From Lachnospiraceae bacterium (GTDB taxonomy: Bacteria > Bacillota > Clostridia > Lachnospirales > Lachnospiraceae), in assembly GCA_015057425.1 (NCBI GenBank), contig SVEL01000017.1, positions 1 through 55,159 of the forward strand: a stretch of 55,159 bases of DNA. The letters run 5' to 3'. The notes below the pieces were generated by a model. The model searched no databases and had not been told where the DNA came from. It was given only the letters and a program-made list of their open reading frames with translations. A program made the translations under genes and the position numbers. Position 1 is the first letter of the stretch; every line of letters starts with the position of its first letter. Below are positions 34,772 to 44,292 of this stretch, piece after piece.

Positions 34772-35656
34772 TTATTCTCCTCCATCATTAAGTCTTCTTA
34801 TTGCTTTGTTTGCATGAACTATCATCATTATGGCTATAGTAAGCACCATTATGCTTACTCCGGCGCCTGTAAGTGCCGTCATAAGCTGTCTGAACTGTGG
34901 ACCTTCACCGTTACTGAATGCTGTAAGCATTGCCGTTTCAAGTGATATGATTGACACAAGGGCAGCCGTCAGACTAACGGCCTTAGCCGCTGACATTATC
35001 GGGCTTTCAAACTTTCTGTATCTGATTACATTTATAATCGCCATTGTCATTGTATAGAATGTATACGCCGCCATAGCGATTGTTACTATCTCATTGTATT
35101 CAAATCCTCTGTTCTGCCATACTATATAGGTGAGGATTATGGCAAGAACAAAGTTTAAAAACAGCAGAACTATTCCGCAAAATCTATATCTTTTGAACTC
35201 TTCAATAAGTTCTTTGCCCAGTACTTTCTTTACGCTATCCCTAAGAAGGAACACTCTCATAAGTACCAGCAACGCATAGTATACTGAAAGGGCATAAAAC
35301 CACACAGACCTGTAATAGATTCCTGAAACAAGCTGTAAAAATGCGTATAATGTATTTACCGTTACTGAAATATATAAGGATATTTTCACACGCAGCGCAG
35401 GGTCTGAAAAATACATATTGGAGTATTTATTTTCCCTTTTAAACCGCATTATCCCTTTAAAAACTATAGGGGATCTGGCACATACAATTGTCAGCGCATA
35501 AAATGAAACTACATAAGATATATAAGCAATAACACTTTCTGTAGAACCAAATGCAAATGTATATGTAAGTAACGCCGCTGAAACCGGTACAAGCAAAATA
35601 ACTATACTAATATGCGGATAGAGAATCGCATACATTATTTTCTTAAACTTTTCCAT
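34772..35656 (-). CDS. Polytopic membrane protein, unknown function
   Basis: A 294-residue protein with about eight hydrophobic segments and short basic loops. I recognise no transport or enzyme motif. It lies 22 bases after the sensor kinase gene and four bases before the small two-helix protein, so it probably belongs to the regulated unit of that two-component system. Confidence 0.75.
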   Translation of the reverse strand: MEKFKKIMYAILYPHISIVILLVPVSAALLTYTFAFGSTESVIAYISYVVSFYALTIVCARSPIVFKGIMRFKRENKYSNMYFSDPALRVKISLYISVTVNTLYAFLQLVSGIYYRSVWFYALSVYYALLVLMRVFLLRDSVKKVLGKELIEEFKRYRFCGIVLLFLNFVLAIILTYIVWQNRGFEYNEIVTIAMAAYTFYTMTMAIINVIRYRKFESPIMSAAKAVSLTAALVSIISLETAMLTAFSNGEGPQFRQLMTALTGAGVSIMVLTIAIMMIVHANKAIRRLNDGGE

Positions 35657-35678
35657 TTCTTTATCTCCACATCAATAA

Positions 35679-36767
35679 TTAATTCTGCACACGCTTTTCG
35701 CCAAGAAGCTTAACTGTAAATGTCGTTCCTTTGCCTATCTCGCTTTCTACAGAAATATCACTGCCCGTAATGTCGATAACACGCTTGACAAGGGCGAGTC
35801 CAAGACCATTTCCCTGTGTTGCATGGGAAGTATCTCCCTGATAAAACTTATCAAACATATGGGCACCAACTTCTTTGGATATGCCGCAGCCTGTATCCGA
35901 CACTTTCACCACTGCCAGATTTCCTTCTGTCTTAAGGCTGACGGATACTTGTCCGCCTGCTTCCGTAAACTTAAATGCATTGGAAAAAAGGTTGTTCCAC
36001 ACAAGGCTTAACATCTCACTGTCCGTATTTACTATGACATCATCCTCGATATCAGTGTCTATCTCCACGCCTTTGCGTTCCCACAATTCTTCAAATGCTA
36101 TGAAGCATTCACAGAGCTGTTCGCCTAAGTCATATGGCTTAGCCGTAAGAACAATCTGCTGATTTTCAAGCTTATTCAGCTTAAGTATGTTGGTAATCAA
36201 ATCTGCAAGCCTGCGGGATGCTGCCACAATAGCCTTTGCATATTCCTGCCTTTTTTCTTCCGGCAAGTCAGGCGCAGCAAGCATCGTTCCGTAATTTTGC
36301 ATAACTGCTAAAGGTGTTTTTAACTCATGGGACACATTGGCTATAAAGTCAGTACGCAAAGTCTCTGTTCCCGACAGTTCCTCTGACATCTTATTAAACG
36401 CATCGATGATTTTATTAAACTCAACATCATATACAAGACCTTTAACAGGCTTTATTCTGACAGAAAAATCACCTGCCATGATTTTCTCCGATGCTTCGAT
36501 TATCCTTTTTACCGGTCTGCTTACCGTATAATAACGTCTGATGCCATCCACAAGTGTACATAAAAGACTTAAAAGCACCACATTAACAAATGTAAGCTTA
36601 GCTGCTACATTTATATCCTGCTCAGTCAACGTAATACCCATCGTTTTAGTCATCGTCTGTATAAAAAGCATCATACAGCAGCTGATGATAAATGCCATAA
36701 ACATAAAGAACAGTGCATAATGATACACTGACTTTATGATTCTTCTAAATGCATTTGACTTTATCAT
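35679..36767 (-). CDS. Sensor histidine kinase
   Basis: The 362-residue protein has two membrane segments (about 14-38 and 56-74) with a very short external loop, a HAMP domain (RPVKRIIEASEKIMAGDFSVRI), the dimerisation domain with FIANVSHELKTPLAVM (phosphorylated His147), and the ATPase domain with N box NLFSNAFKF, G1 DTGCGIS, F box FDKFYQGD and G2 GNGLGLALV. The tiny loop suggests it senses through membrane partners. It overlaps the response regulator gene by four bases; the membrane proteins downstream may be its partners. Confidence 0.93.
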   Translation of the reverse strand: MIKSNAFRRIIKSVYHYALFFMFMAFIISCCMMLFIQTMTKTMGITLTEQDINVAAKLTFVNVVLLSLLCTLVDGIRRYYTVSRPVKRIIEASEKIMAGDFSVRIKPVKGLVYDVEFNKIIDAFNKMSEELSGTETLRTDFIANVSHELKTPLAVMQNYGTMLAAPDLPEEKRQEYAKAIVAASRRLADLITNILKLNKLENQQIVLTAKPYDLGEQLCECFIAFEELWERKGVEIDTDIEDDVIVNTDSEMLSLVWNNLFSNAFKFTEAGGQVSVSLKTEGNLAVVKVSDTGCGISKEVGAHMFDKFYQGDTSHATQGNGLGLALVKRVIDITGSDISVESEIGKGTTFTVKLLGEKRVQN

Positions 36768-37435
36768 TTAATCACCGCCTTGTATCCCAAACCATGTACC
36801 GTAACTATTTCGAAATCGTCACAGTCTGCCACTTTACTACGAAGTTTTGTCATATATACATCAACTGTTCGAGGGCCGGACTCCGTGTCCGCATCCCAGA
36901 ATTCATCCATAAGCTGAGAACGTGTAAATGTTTTCTTAGGGTAAGAAAGCAACTTGTAAAGCAGGCTGAACTCTCTTGAGGTCATAGGAATTTCCTCATC
37001 ATTTAAGTAGGCTGTATGTTCATCTGCATCCATAGTAAAGTTTCCCACTGTAAGTCTGCGACTGGAAGCTATCTTGGAGCGACGCAGTAATGCCCCTATT
37101 CTCAGGAACAGCTCATCTAAATCAATAGGCTTAACCATATAATCGTCAATTCCTACCCTGTAGCCTCGCTGCTTGGCTGCAAAATCATCTCTTGCAGTCA
37201 TAAACAAAATGGGGATATCTTCATTTAATTCACGTACACTCTTAACAAATTCGAAGCCGTCTATACCCGGCATCATAATGTCCGAGATAATCAAATCAAA
37301 TATATTGTCATACAAAACATCATATGCTTCGTCTGCACTAAGACAGCCTGTAGCTTCATATCCGCTCTGATTCAGGAAAGAACACACTGAACGGTTTAAC
37401 TCTTTGTCATCTTCAACTATAAGTATCTTAAACAT
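36764..37435 (-). CDS. OmpR-family response regulator
   Basis: The 223-residue protein has a receiver domain (ILIVEDD at 4-10, phosphoacceptor Asp52 in DLIISDIMMPGIDG, TAR at about 80, Lys in YMVKP) and a winged-helix DNA-binding domain (TSREFSLLYKLLSYPKKTFTRSQLMDEFWDAD, then RTVDVYMTKLRSKV and GLGYKA). ATG at 37435 follows GGAGG at seven bases. It is transcribed together with the overlapping sensor kinase. Confidence 0.94.
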   Translation of the reverse strand: MFKILIVEDDKELNRSVCSFLNQSGYEATGCLSADEAYDVLYDNIFDLIISDIMMPGIDGFEFVKSVRELNEDIPILFMTARDDFAAKQRGYRVGIDDYMVKPIDLDELFLRIGALLRRSKIASSRRLTVGNFTMDADEHTAYLNDEEIPMTSREFSLLYKLLSYPKKTFTRSQLMDEFWDADTESGPRTVDVYMTKLRSKVADCDDFEIVTVHGLGYKAVIK

Positions 37436-37503
37436 ACGCAATCCTCCTTATTTTTCCATAGGATAACACGGAAATGTTAAAGAAATGTTTACGTTTTACC
37501 TTT

Positions 37504-38427
37504 TTAGAATAATAAATAAACAAAATATGCTGCATATGCAACAAGCATCACGATACCCCATGGGCGACGAAGTTCCAATTTTCTGAACACTGATACCCAA
37601 AGAAGTGCACCTGCTGCTATGGCAATAATGCCGTCAATAATAAATCCTGATGCATAAGGCACCGGTGTAATAAGTGCTGTTGTACCGATTATAAATAAAA
37701 CATTGAATATGTTACTTCCCACAATGTTACCGATTGCTATATCTGCATTTCCTTTTCTTGCAGCAGTAACAGATGTTACAAGTTCAGGAAGAGATGTTCC
37801 GAAAGCAACTATCGTAAGTCCGATAAATCTTTCACTCATACCAATCATTTCAGCTATTTTAGTAGCACTGTCTACCGTTATGTTACTTCCCCACACAACA
37901 ATAACAATACCTATAATGGTGTACAAAATCAACTTCCATACGCTTTTATTAACTTCTTCGCTCTCTTCTTTTCCATTCTTTGCCATCAGGAAAAGATATA
38001 TAAGATATCCGATGAATAATATCCAAAGAATAATACCTTCAAAAAATGAAATCTTGCCGTCCAATGCGCCCATAATAACTAACACTAATGTAATAATAAG
38101 CATATACGGAATTTCAACTTTCAAAGTAGACTTCTGTATGGCTACGGAAGTTATAACCGCTGTAACACCAAGAATAATCAATATATTTAAAATGTTACTT
38201 CCTACTACATTGCCTATAGCAATTCCGGCATTGTTCTTAAGTGCTGCCGAAACACTTACGGCTGCTTCAGGTGCACTTGTACCCATAGCAACAATTGTAA
38301 GACCTACAACCAACTGCGGAATACCCATCTTTCTGGCAAGACCTGAAGTTCCGTCTACAAACCAGTCTGCACCTTTAACGAGCATCAAAAATCCTACTGC
38401 CAAAAATAATATCTGTAAAAAAATCAT
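37504..38427 (-). CDS. Calcium/sodium antiporter (CaCA family, YrbG-like)
   Basis: A 307-residue exchanger with ten or so membrane segments and the two inverted alpha-repeats GTSAPEAAVSVSAALKNNAGIAIGNVVGSNILN (near residue 48) and GTSLPELVTSVTAARKGNADIAIGNIVGSNIFN (near 210), whose Glu residues bind the cation. It would exchange Ca2+ for Na+ or H+. A separate gene between the two-component pair and the exported protein. Confidence 0.93.
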   Translation of the reverse strand: MIFLQILFLAVGFLMLVKGADWFVDGTSGLARKMGIPQLVVGLTIVAMGTSAPEAAVSVSAALKNNAGIAIGNVVGSNILNILIILGVTAVITSVAIQKSTLKVEIPYMLIITLVLVIMGALDGKISFFEGIILWILFIGYLIYLFLMAKNGKEESEEVNKSVWKLILYTIIGIVIVVWGSNITVDSATKIAEMIGMSERFIGLTIVAFGTSLPELVTSVTAARKGNADIAIGNIVGSNIFNVLFIIGTTALITPVPYASGFIIDGIIAIAAGALLWVSVFRKLELRRPWGIVMLVAYAAYFVYLLF

Positions 38428-38533
38428 ATAATCACCTCACTTATATTCAAGAAAACATTATTCAATTAATCATGCGCTTTTTGCACACAAATAAGGCCAT
38501 CATTATATTGATAACCATGTCTCTTATTATAAG

Positions 38534-38932
38534 CTATATTCTTTTTTTACCATCTGTATTGTGGATATAATTTACGACAATTGTCCTTGTTTCACCGAGA
38601 CACAACCCCAAAGTCTCTTCTGTGTCAAAGAAATTCAAATGAATATTTAAATCTGTTATATAATAAAAAATATGCGTAAGAACTCTAAGACTGCTTCTTA
38701 TGTATGCATTTTGACTTGAAAATCCGTAATATGCCGATGCTATGTATGTCTCTGCTGTATTTATGGTGTTTTCACATAATGCTGTTTCTGCCTCATTTTC
38801 TATAAATTCAAGACAGCTGTATTCCTGCAGGTTCACCGATAAGGACTCTGCGTTTGCTTCATCTACGCACAGCCCTGACAAAAATAGTATCAATATAACT
38901 AAACAGCACATTTTCTGATTAAATATGTTCAT
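38534..38932 (-). CDS. Secreted protein of unknown function
   Basis: The 132-residue product has a clean signal peptide ending in EANA-ES (about residue 28). The mature part has three Cys and no motif I recognise. The start at 38932 has GGAG eight bases upstream; the open frame continues 21 codons upstream without a site. Stands between the SSS symporter and exchanger genes. Confidence 0.65.
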   Translation of the reverse strand: MNIFNQKMCCLVILILFLSGLCVDEANAESLSVNLQEYSCLEFIENEAETALCENTINTAETYIASAYYGFSSQNAYIRSSLRVLTHIFYYITDLNIHLNFFDTEETLGLCLGETRTIVVNYIHNTDGKKRI

Positions 38933-39044
38933 ACTTACGTCTCCGTCTGAAATCATACCATTTTCATTACCCGCTTTCGTTCGACTATACCACATTTTTG
39001 TAAAATAATCTACTGTATATTTTATTCACGCCTTTTCACTTGTG

Positions 39045-39078
39045 AACAAAAAAAGAAACTCAAATCTGAGTTTCTTTT
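39045..39078 (-). terminator. Terminator of the SSS symporter gene
   Basis: AAAAGAAACTCA (39051-39062) pairs with TGAGTTTCTTTT (39067-39078) around AATC. On the minus strand a run of T follows. It lies directly after the symporter stop codon. Confidence 0.85.
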
Positions 39079-39085
39079 AAAGGTT

Positions 39086-40606
39086 TTATTTAATTTCTTT
39101 ATCTTTGTTAGTTTTCATCTCATCGAAGCAGGTGAAGATTTCTTCTACTTTTTCTTTCTTCATCTTCGGTGTGATAAAGCTTACAACCGGTACAAGTATA
39201 AGTGTAAGTACCATTGTGATTGCACCGGCATTGATAGGGGAAGCGATGTACTTCCATATCATATTGGTAAGGGTTACGCCTACACCTGTTGCAAAGCTTA
39301 CCCAAACTGAAAGCTTTGTAACTTTCTTCATGTAGAGACCATACATAAATGGTGCAAGGAATGAACCTGCAAGCGCTCCCCAAGAATATCCCATAAGCTG
39401 TGCTATGAATTCAGGTGGGTTAAGAGCTATAATTACTGAAATAGCTACGAAGAATACAAGCATAATTCTCATAAGAAGAAGCTTTGTCTTATCCTTCATC
39501 TCTTTAACTATTGTTCCGTCTATAAAGTCAAGTGTAAGTGTTGAGCTTGATGTAAGTACCAGTGATGAAAGTGTTGACATTGATGCTGACAATACAAGCA
39601 CAATTACTATACCAACCAATAAATCCGGCAACTTAGCAAGCATTGTCGGAACAATTGAATCATAGTCAATTGCACCTGCTGCATTTCTTATGGCTTCTGT
39701 ATCATAAAGTCTGGCAAATCCACCGAGGAAATAACATCCGCCTGATACTACTACTGCAAATAATGTAGAAATGATTGTTCCTGACTTAATAGCTTTTTCA
39801 TCTTTAATTGCGTAGAATTTATGTACCATCTGTGGCAATCCCCATGTTCCAAGTGATGTAAGGACTACAACGCCTAAAAGATTTATAGGGTCAGGGCCGA
39901 AGAATGATGCAAATGCGCCCGGCTGTCCTTCCGTCACGGCAATATCACTTGGTATCTGTGCAAGCTCTTTAACTGCATTTATAAAGCCGCCATTTCCGTT
40001 TAAAACAGCTAATATTACTAACACAATACCTACTAACATAATAAGTCCCTGGATGAAATCATTGATGGCTGTAGCCATATATCCGCCAAGGATTACATAT
40101 ACACATGTAAGCGCTGCCATAACTATAACGCACACTTCATAAGGTATATCAAATGCCATTTCAAAAAGTGCTGAAAGTCCCTTATAAACTGATGCTGTAT
40201 ATGGAATAAGGAATATAAATGAAATCACTGATGCAGCAAGTTTAATAGCTTTACTGTCATATCTTTTTCCGAAGAAATCAGGCATTGTATTGGAACCTAA
40301 CTTATTACTCATAATTCTTGTTCTTCTTGCAAGAACTACCCACGCAAGCAATGAACCGATTATGGCATTACCAAGACCAATCCACGTAGCTGAAAGACCG
40401 TATTTATATCCAAACTGTCCTGCATATCCTACGAACACAACCGCTGAAAAATACGACGTTCCATATGCAAATGCAGTAAGCCACGGTCCTACCGTACGTC
40501 CTCCCAATACAAAATCGTTAACATTTGTAGCATGCTTTCTGGAATATAAGCCAACTGCTATCATCATTCCAAAAAATACTAAAAGTAATATAACCTTTGC
40601 TACCAT
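39086..40606 (-). CDS. Sodium:solute symporter (SSS family, PutP-like)
   Basis: The 506-residue protein has about 13 membrane segments and SSS-family landmarks: DFVLGGRTVGPWLTAFAYGTSYFSAVVFVGYAG near the N-terminus, the GIGNA-like segment GLGNAIIGSLLAW, and SASMSTLSSLVLTSSSTLTLDF near residue 340, the family signature with Na+-binding Ser/Thr. It imports a small solute such as proline or another carboxylate; the exact one cannot be told. It lies downstream of an amidohydrolase and PaaK gene and may import their substrate. Confidence 0.88.
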   Translation of the reverse strand: MVAKVILLLVFFGMMIAVGLYSRKHATNVNDFVLGGRTVGPWLTAFAYGTSYFSAVVFVGYAGQFGYKYGLSATWIGLGNAIIGSLLAWVVLARRTRIMSNKLGSNTMPDFFGKRYDSKAIKLAASVISFIFLIPYTASVYKGLSALFEMAFDIPYEVCVIVMAALTCVYVILGGYMATAINDFIQGLIMLVGIVLVILAVLNGNGGFINAVKELAQIPSDIAVTEGQPGAFASFFGPDPINLLGVVVLTSLGTWGLPQMVHKFYAIKDEKAIKSGTIISTLFAVVVSGGCYFLGGFARLYDTEAIRNAAGAIDYDSIVPTMLAKLPDLLVGIVIVLVLSASMSTLSSLVLTSSSTLTLDFIDGTIVKEMKDKTKLLLMRIMLVFFVAISVIIALNPPEFIAQLMGYSWGALAGSFLAPFMYGLYMKKVTKLSVWVSFATGVGVTLTNMIWKYIASPINAGAITMVLTLILVPVVSFITPKMKKEKVEEIFTCFDEMKTNKDKEIK

Positions 40607-40678
40607 AACTTCTCCTTCTCCGGTTTCCTTTAGTCTTCATATTCCGGTATTTTTATTTTATCTTTCTCACCAAATCAA

Positions 40679-41485
40679 CTATAACTTAAGTAATTTCTTT
40701 GCATTTTCATAAGTTATACTGTTAAATGTATCTTCATCTTTTACAAACTTCTTTATCTGCTCTACATATTCTGTCTGGGCTGACCAAGGGATGTCTGTGG
40801 CAAAGAGTACCTTGTCTGCTCCTGCCTTTTCTACAATTCTGTTAAACTGTTCAACTGACAACTTACCTTCTTCGAGGCAGTATGCCGTGTCAAAGTAAAG
40901 TCCTTTATCCATAAGCTTATCTTCTACTTCATCCCACAGTGCGTATCCGCCCATATGTGCAAGTATCAGCTTATCCGGCTTAACTTCATCCATAAGACTT
41001 ATCACATGTTCCGGTCTGCAGTGTATCGGGTCCGGAAGACCAATATCAAGACCTGCGTGGACCGAAACTATAAGCCCAAGCTCCATGGCTTTATAAACTA
41101 TCCTCTTGTATCTGATATCATCAAAAAATGTCTTCTGATAATCCGGGTGAAGTTTTACGCCTTTAAGCCCATAATCAGCTATGGCTTTAAGTTCATCTTC
41201 ATAATTTTCATTGTCAGGATGAATTCCGCCAAATGACCATATGCCTGTTTCATCAAACTTTTCATTGGTTTCGTATGCCACTCTGTTAACTGTGGTTATA
41301 TGCGCCGGGTTTGTAACAACCGGAAGTACCACGGAAATATCTACACCTGACTTATCCATAGAATCCTTAAGTCCACTAAGAGTTCCATTGGTATGTGCCT
41401 TTATATTTCCTACATTTTCAAGCTTTTCGATGGAACGGGCTGCTATCTTATCAGGAAATGTATGTGTATGAAAATCTATGATCAT
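40679..41485 (-). CDS. Amidohydrolase-family TIM-barrel metal hydrolase
   Basis: A 268-residue protein of the amidohydrolase-2 type: MIIDFHTHTFP (metal ligands His6 and His8), FGGIHPDNENYEDELKAI, KGVKLHPDYQ (near residue 112), VSVHAGLDIG (near 141), LAHMGGYALWDEV (near 176), and LFATDIPWS with the Asp near 233. Members include ACMSD-like decarboxylases and various hydrolases. The substrate is unknown. Between paaK and the symporter on the same strand, it may process an aromatic or carboxylic compound. Confidence 0.85.
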   Translation of the reverse strand: MIIDFHTHTFPDKIAARSIEKLENVGNIKAHTNGTLSGLKDSMDKSGVDISVVLPVVTNPAHITTVNRVAYETNEKFDETGIWSFGGIHPDNENYEDELKAIADYGLKGVKLHPDYQKTFFDDIRYKRIVYKAMELGLIVSVHAGLDIGLPDPIHCRPEHVISLMDEVKPDKLILAHMGGYALWDEVEDKLMDKGLYFDTAYCLEEGKLSVEQFNRIVEKAGADKVLFATDIPWSAQTEYVEQIKKFVKDEDTFNSITYENAKKLLKL

Positions 41486-41520
41486 ATACCCTGCCTCTTT
41501 ACTTTACAATATTGTCTTTA

Positions 41521-42825
41521 TTACATCTTTCTTAAATCTGTAACTCTCTTTGCTTTACCTTCAAATCGCTGTAATGTATTTGGAGATTCAAGCTTAATAA
41601 TCGCATCAAGGCCAAGTACAATCTTAAGTTTTGACTTAATCTTAGATTCGATGGCACTGATTTCCTTATAAGAGTCTGTCATCTTATCAGGAGCAATTTC
41701 TACCCTGATAGTAAGAATATCTGAATGACCCTTTCTATCTACGATAATCTCGTAGTGTGGTCCGATTTCATCCATACTGATGAGAACTTCCTCAATCTGG
41801 CTTGGGAATACGTTGACACCACGAATCTTAAGCATATCATCTGTTCTACCGCTAAGATTTTCCATTCTTACAGTAGTTCTGCCGCATTTACACTTCTCAT
41901 ACATAAGACGTGTAATATCTCTTGTTCTGTATCTTATAAGCGGCAATGCTTCCTTGGTAATACAGGTTACTACAAGCTCGCCTTTTTCTCCCGGTGGAAG
42001 TACCTCTTCCGTAACAGGGTCGATAACTTCTGCAATAAAATGGTCTTCATTGATATGCATACCGCAAAGGTATTCACATTCACCTGAAACACCCGGTCCG
42101 ATAAGTTCACTCATACCGTAGTTCTGTGTAACCTTAACATGGTCGCCGTACGCCTTGTACATCTCCTGACGCATAGCCTCTGTCATAAGCTCACTACCTA
42201 CAAGTGCTGTCTTTATCTTTAAATCCTTCTTAGGATCAATACCCATTTCTCTTGCTACTTCTGCAATTCTAAGAGCATATGAAGGTGTTGCAACAAGAAG
42301 TGATGTTTCAAAATCCTTCATATACATAAGCTGCTTCTGTGTATTTCCGCTGGATGACGGAATAATGGCCGCGCCTATATGTTCAAGTCCTTTATGTAAT
42401 CCAAGTGCTCCGGTAAACATACCGTAACCGAAACAAATCTGGCAAATATCATCCTTTGTGGCACCGCCCATAACTGCAAGACGTCCGACACACTCTGCCC
42501 ATGTATCAATATCTTTTCTTGTATAAGCAACTACCGTAGGCTTGCCTGTCGTACCGCTTGATGCATGAATTCGTGCTATCTCGCTTCTGTCTACTGCAAG
42601 AAGTCCGTATGGATAGTTGTCTCTCATATCCTGCTTAGTTGTAAACGGAAGTACCTTTAAGTCATCAAGAGTCTTTACATCCTCAGGCTTAACTCCCGCT
42701 TCATCCATCTTCGCTCTGTATGCCGGTACCTTTTCGTAAATCCTTGCTACCGTATCTTTTAATCTCTTAAGCTGTATAGCTTCTATCTCTTCTCTGGATA
42801 AAGTTTCCTCTTTAGCCCAAATCAT
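41521..42825 (-). CDS. paaK: Phenylacetate-CoA ligase family protein
   Basis: The 434-residue adenylate-forming enzyme has the AMP-binding P-loop HASSGTTGKPTVVAYT (about residue 90), NYGMSELIGPGVSGEC near 237, RTRDIT and the C-terminal SGRTDDMLKIRGVNVFPSQIEEVL (near 330). It would activate phenylacetate or a related aryl acid to the CoA thioester; PaaK homologues in Clostridia often lack the aerobic paa pathway, as here. A promoter (42895-42922) and AAGGAGG site precede the gene. Confidence 0.92.
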   Translation of the reverse strand: MIWAKEETLSREEIEAIQLKRLKDTVARIYEKVPAYRAKMDEAGVKPEDVKTLDDLKVLPFTTKQDMRDNYPYGLLAVDRSEIARIHASSGTTGKPTVVAYTRKDIDTWAECVGRLAVMGGATKDDICQICFGYGMFTGALGLHKGLEHIGAAIIPSSSGNTQKQLMYMKDFETSLLVATPSYALRIAEVAREMGIDPKKDLKIKTALVGSELMTEAMRQEMYKAYGDHVKVTQNYGMSELIGPGVSGECEYLCGMHINEDHFIAEVIDPVTEEVLPPGEKGELVVTCITKEALPLIRYRTRDITRLMYEKCKCGRTTVRMENLSGRTDDMLKIRGVNVFPSQIEEVLISMDEIGPHYEIIVDRKGHSDILTIRVEIAPDKMTDSYKEISAIESKIKSKLKIVLGLDAIIKLESPNTLQRFEGKAKRVTDLRKM

Positions 42826-42894
42826 CTGTAATTCCTCCTTACTTGCTTTATCGCTTTAAATTTCAACCGACTTATGCTTTAACGCATTAAAGTT

Positions 42895-42922
42895 ATTATA
42901 GCAAATATATTCCATATGTCAA
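42895..42922 (-). promoter_or_regulatory. Promoter of paaK
   Basis: On the minus strand, TTGACA (42917-42922) and TATAAT (42895-42900) are both perfect, 16 bases apart, and lie about 70 bases upstream of the start codon. Confidence 0.75.
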
Positions 42923-42944
42923 GAAAAAATTGGGATTAATATAC

Positions 42945-43015
42945 AAAAAGGTCCGCTCCGTCTAAGCAAGTCAGATACGCTACTTACATATATCCTTACT
43001 TAAACAGGGCGAACC
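42945..43015 (-). terminator. Long terminator hairpin after the glycosyltransferase gene
   Basis: Bases 42950-42966 and 42999-43015 form a 17-position stem with one mismatch and several G-U pairs on the minus-strand RNA. TTTTT follows the stem. It lies between the glycosyltransferase stop and the paaK promoter. Confidence 0.75.
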
Positions 43016-43070
43016 CATATGATTTAACTAATATAATTATCCCGTATTTTTATTTTCTTTATATAGCTGC

Positions 43071-44216
43071 TTATGCTCCTATAAGCTCAGTATATAAGTT
43101 AAATGCATTAACTGCAAATGTTCCTGACGAAAATCTGTCTGCTGTGGCGACTGCATTTTCGCTTAGACGCTTTCTCTCTTCTGAAGTCATAGACTTGTAA
43201 AGTACAAGCTTTTCTAAAAAGTCCTTAGCACTTGTGTACTGCCATCCGTTAAATCCATCCTCAACGATGCCGTCAAGGCATTTATCCTTTTTGCAAAGAA
43301 GCGGTCTTCCTGACGCCAAGGCTTCCACATATGTAAGTCCCTGAGTTTCGCTGGTAGACGCGCAAACGAACAAATCTCCGACTTTGTAATAATCAGCTAC
43401 ATTGTCAGGTGAAATCATACCTGTAAAATGCACCTTATCTGTAACGCCTAATTCCTTGGCTTTTGATTCAAGATTGTTCTGGTATGGGCCACCGCCTACT
43501 ACCATAAGCTTAGCTCCGGTATTTTCATTGCGAAGCATTTCTAAGATTTCTTCAAGATTCTTTTCCTTGGCAAGTCGACCGATGGCTTCCAGGATAACAT
43601 TTTCAACATCTCCGAAAAGCTTATCACGAAGCTCTTCGCCGCGTCTTCCTGCTTCTTCCGTCTTAAACTTATCTATCACTATACCTGTCGGTATAACATA
43701 CACTTTATCAACAACTTTATATCCTTCAAAAAGCTCACGTACCTTGTCAGTAGGTACAATAACCGCATCGCTTCTGTTGGTTATGTATCTTGTAAGAGAT
43801 GCGACCATAGCTCTTCCCACCTTCTTGGACGGGCAGAAATAATGGGTGTAATCTTCATAAACAGTATGGAATGTATGTACAATAGGCGCACCTGTCTTCT
43901 TGGAAATTCTTCGCGCAAGTCCAAATGTACTGAATTCGCACTGAGAATGAATAACATCAGGTTTCCACTTTATTAATTCATTGATAACTTTACTTCCTCT
44001 TCTTACGCGTACACGAAGTCCCGGATACATAAGTGCCGCATTTACTGCTCCGACAACATATGTGTCCTCAGCACTTCCGTTCTTTAATCCCTTTGCAAGA
44101 GTCAAAATCCTTACCTCATGACCTTGTTTTGTCAGTTCATCTCTGAGATTGACAATAGAAGTAACTACACCATTAACTACTGACAAATCCCAATCGCTCG
44201 TAATAAGTATTTTCAT
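43071..44216 (-). CDS. Glycosyltransferase family 4
   Basis: The 381-residue GT-B fold enzyme starts MKILITSDWDLSVVNGVVTSIVNLRDELTKQGHEV, has DVIHSQCEFSTFGLARRISKK (near residue 90), HTFHTVYEDYTHYF, AIGRLAKEKNLEEIL (near 210) and the C-terminal ASTSETQGLTYVEALASGRP (near 287), which is the nucleotide-sugar E-x7-E element. It resembles the diacylglycerol glucosyltransferase group of Firmicutes, suggesting membrane glycolipid synthesis; that role is an inference. Confidence 0.88.
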   Translation of the reverse strand: MKILITSDWDLSVVNGVVTSIVNLRDELTKQGHEVRILTLAKGLKNGSAEDTYVVGAVNAALMYPGLRVRVRRGSKVINELIKWKPDVIHSQCEFSTFGLARRISKKTGAPIVHTFHTVYEDYTHYFCPSKKVGRAMVASLTRYITNRSDAVIVPTDKVRELFEGYKVVDKVYVIPTGIVIDKFKTEEAGRRGEELRDKLFGDVENVILEAIGRLAKEKNLEEILEMLRNENTGAKLMVVGGGPYQNNLESKAKELGVTDKVHFTGMISPDNVADYYKVGDLFVCASTSETQGLTYVEALASGRPLLCKKDKCLDGIVEDGFNGWQYTSAKDFLEKLVLYKSMTSEERKRLSENAVATADRFSSGTFAVNAFNLYTELIGA

Positions 44217-44292
44217 AGCCCTATCCCTTTATCTGTGTGTATTTTTATAAGTAACTAAGTCTGTGTGTATAATCCCTGCAAATGTGTTGCAA

